Shown in pieces: positions 63,931 through 64,000 of a stretch of 64,000 bases of DNA. The position numbers were made by a program, and so were the translations under genes. Each line of letters starts with the position of its first letter. Position 1 is the stretch's first letter. The stretch spans positions 3,253,290 to 3,317,289 of the forward strand of contig CM067589.1 in assembly GCA_034336665.1 (NCBI GenBank), given 5' to 3'. The stretch comes from Luscinia megarhynchos (lineage: Eukaryota > Chordata > Aves > Passeriformes > Turdidae). The notes below the pieces were generated by a model that saw only the letters and a program-made list of their open reading frames with translations, was not told the origin of the DNA and made no database searches.

Positions 63931-64000
63931 TGTTATGAAAACATGCGAGGGCTGTGTCTGAAAACATTGTGAGGAGCCAGCTCCATAAATAGGCCCTTTA

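Noticed and set aside
63985..63998. CCATAAATAGGCCC as an SRF CArG box or TATA box
   Set aside because: Seven rather than six A/T bases separate CC and GG, and no gene start is visible before the window ends.

Overview
This is vertebrate genomic DNA, almost certainly from a bird and most likely from a microchromosome. The evidence is spliced genes with GT-AG introns, high GC, several CpG islands, expanded minisatellites, and three truncated CR1 LINE fragments ending in the typical ATTCTATGATTCT-like tail. The gene order DNAJC7 - NKIRAS2 - ZNF385C - C17orf113 matches, from memory, the block on human 17q21.2. No prokaryotic, plasmid, CRISPR or phage content is visible.

Layout. 1-10255: the 5' half of DNAJC7 on the minus strand. 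Five coding exons encode the first 166 residues and three TPR motifs; the rest of the gene lies beyond the left edge. 9.9-10.6 kb: a CpG-island promoter shared head-to-head by DNAJC7 and NKIRAS2. 10576-11702: complete NKIRAS2 (kappaB-Ras2) on the plus strand, three coding exons, 191 aa. 12.57-12.64 kb: interleaved poly(A) signals where NKIRAS2 and ZNF385C converge tail to tail. 12.6-59 kb: ZNF385C on the minus strand. Eight coding exons join in phase into 504 aa with four C-x2-C-x12-H-x5-H fingers, and two further first-exon candidates are in phase: a 10-nt MLL+G exon at 43.2 kb and an upstream exon at 58.85-59.02 kb. The 28-kb first intron of ZNF385C carries C17orf113 (31.0-34.0 kb, same strand, two exons, with a probable 5' exon at 36.05 kb). 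C17orf113 shows three apparent frameshifts in otherwise well-kept coding sequence.

The rest is intron or upstream sequence. It holds four tandem arrays: a 58-bp unit at 5.95-6.75 kb, an about 29-30-bp unit at 18.7-19.8 kb, and 10-bp units at 47.95-48.82 kb and 57.49-57.86 kb. The two decamer arrays are near-reverse-complements of each other. There is also a G-rich degenerate repeat at 55.9-56.25 kb, a 0.24-kb segment duplicated 2.9 kb apart, an LTR-like AT-rich element at 23.3-23.7 kb, several AT-rich islands that look like conserved non-coding elements, and CpG islands near 36.0, 43.3, 55.9, 59.0 and 63.7 kb.

The genes are independent host genes: an HSP70/HSP90 co-chaperone, an NF-kappaB-modulating small GTPase, a zinc-finger protein of the ZNF385 family, and a hAT-transposase-like domesticated gene. 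I see no new multi-gene system. The most useful new observations are the ZNF385C alternative first exons, the broken frames of C17orf113, and the paired decamer arrays.
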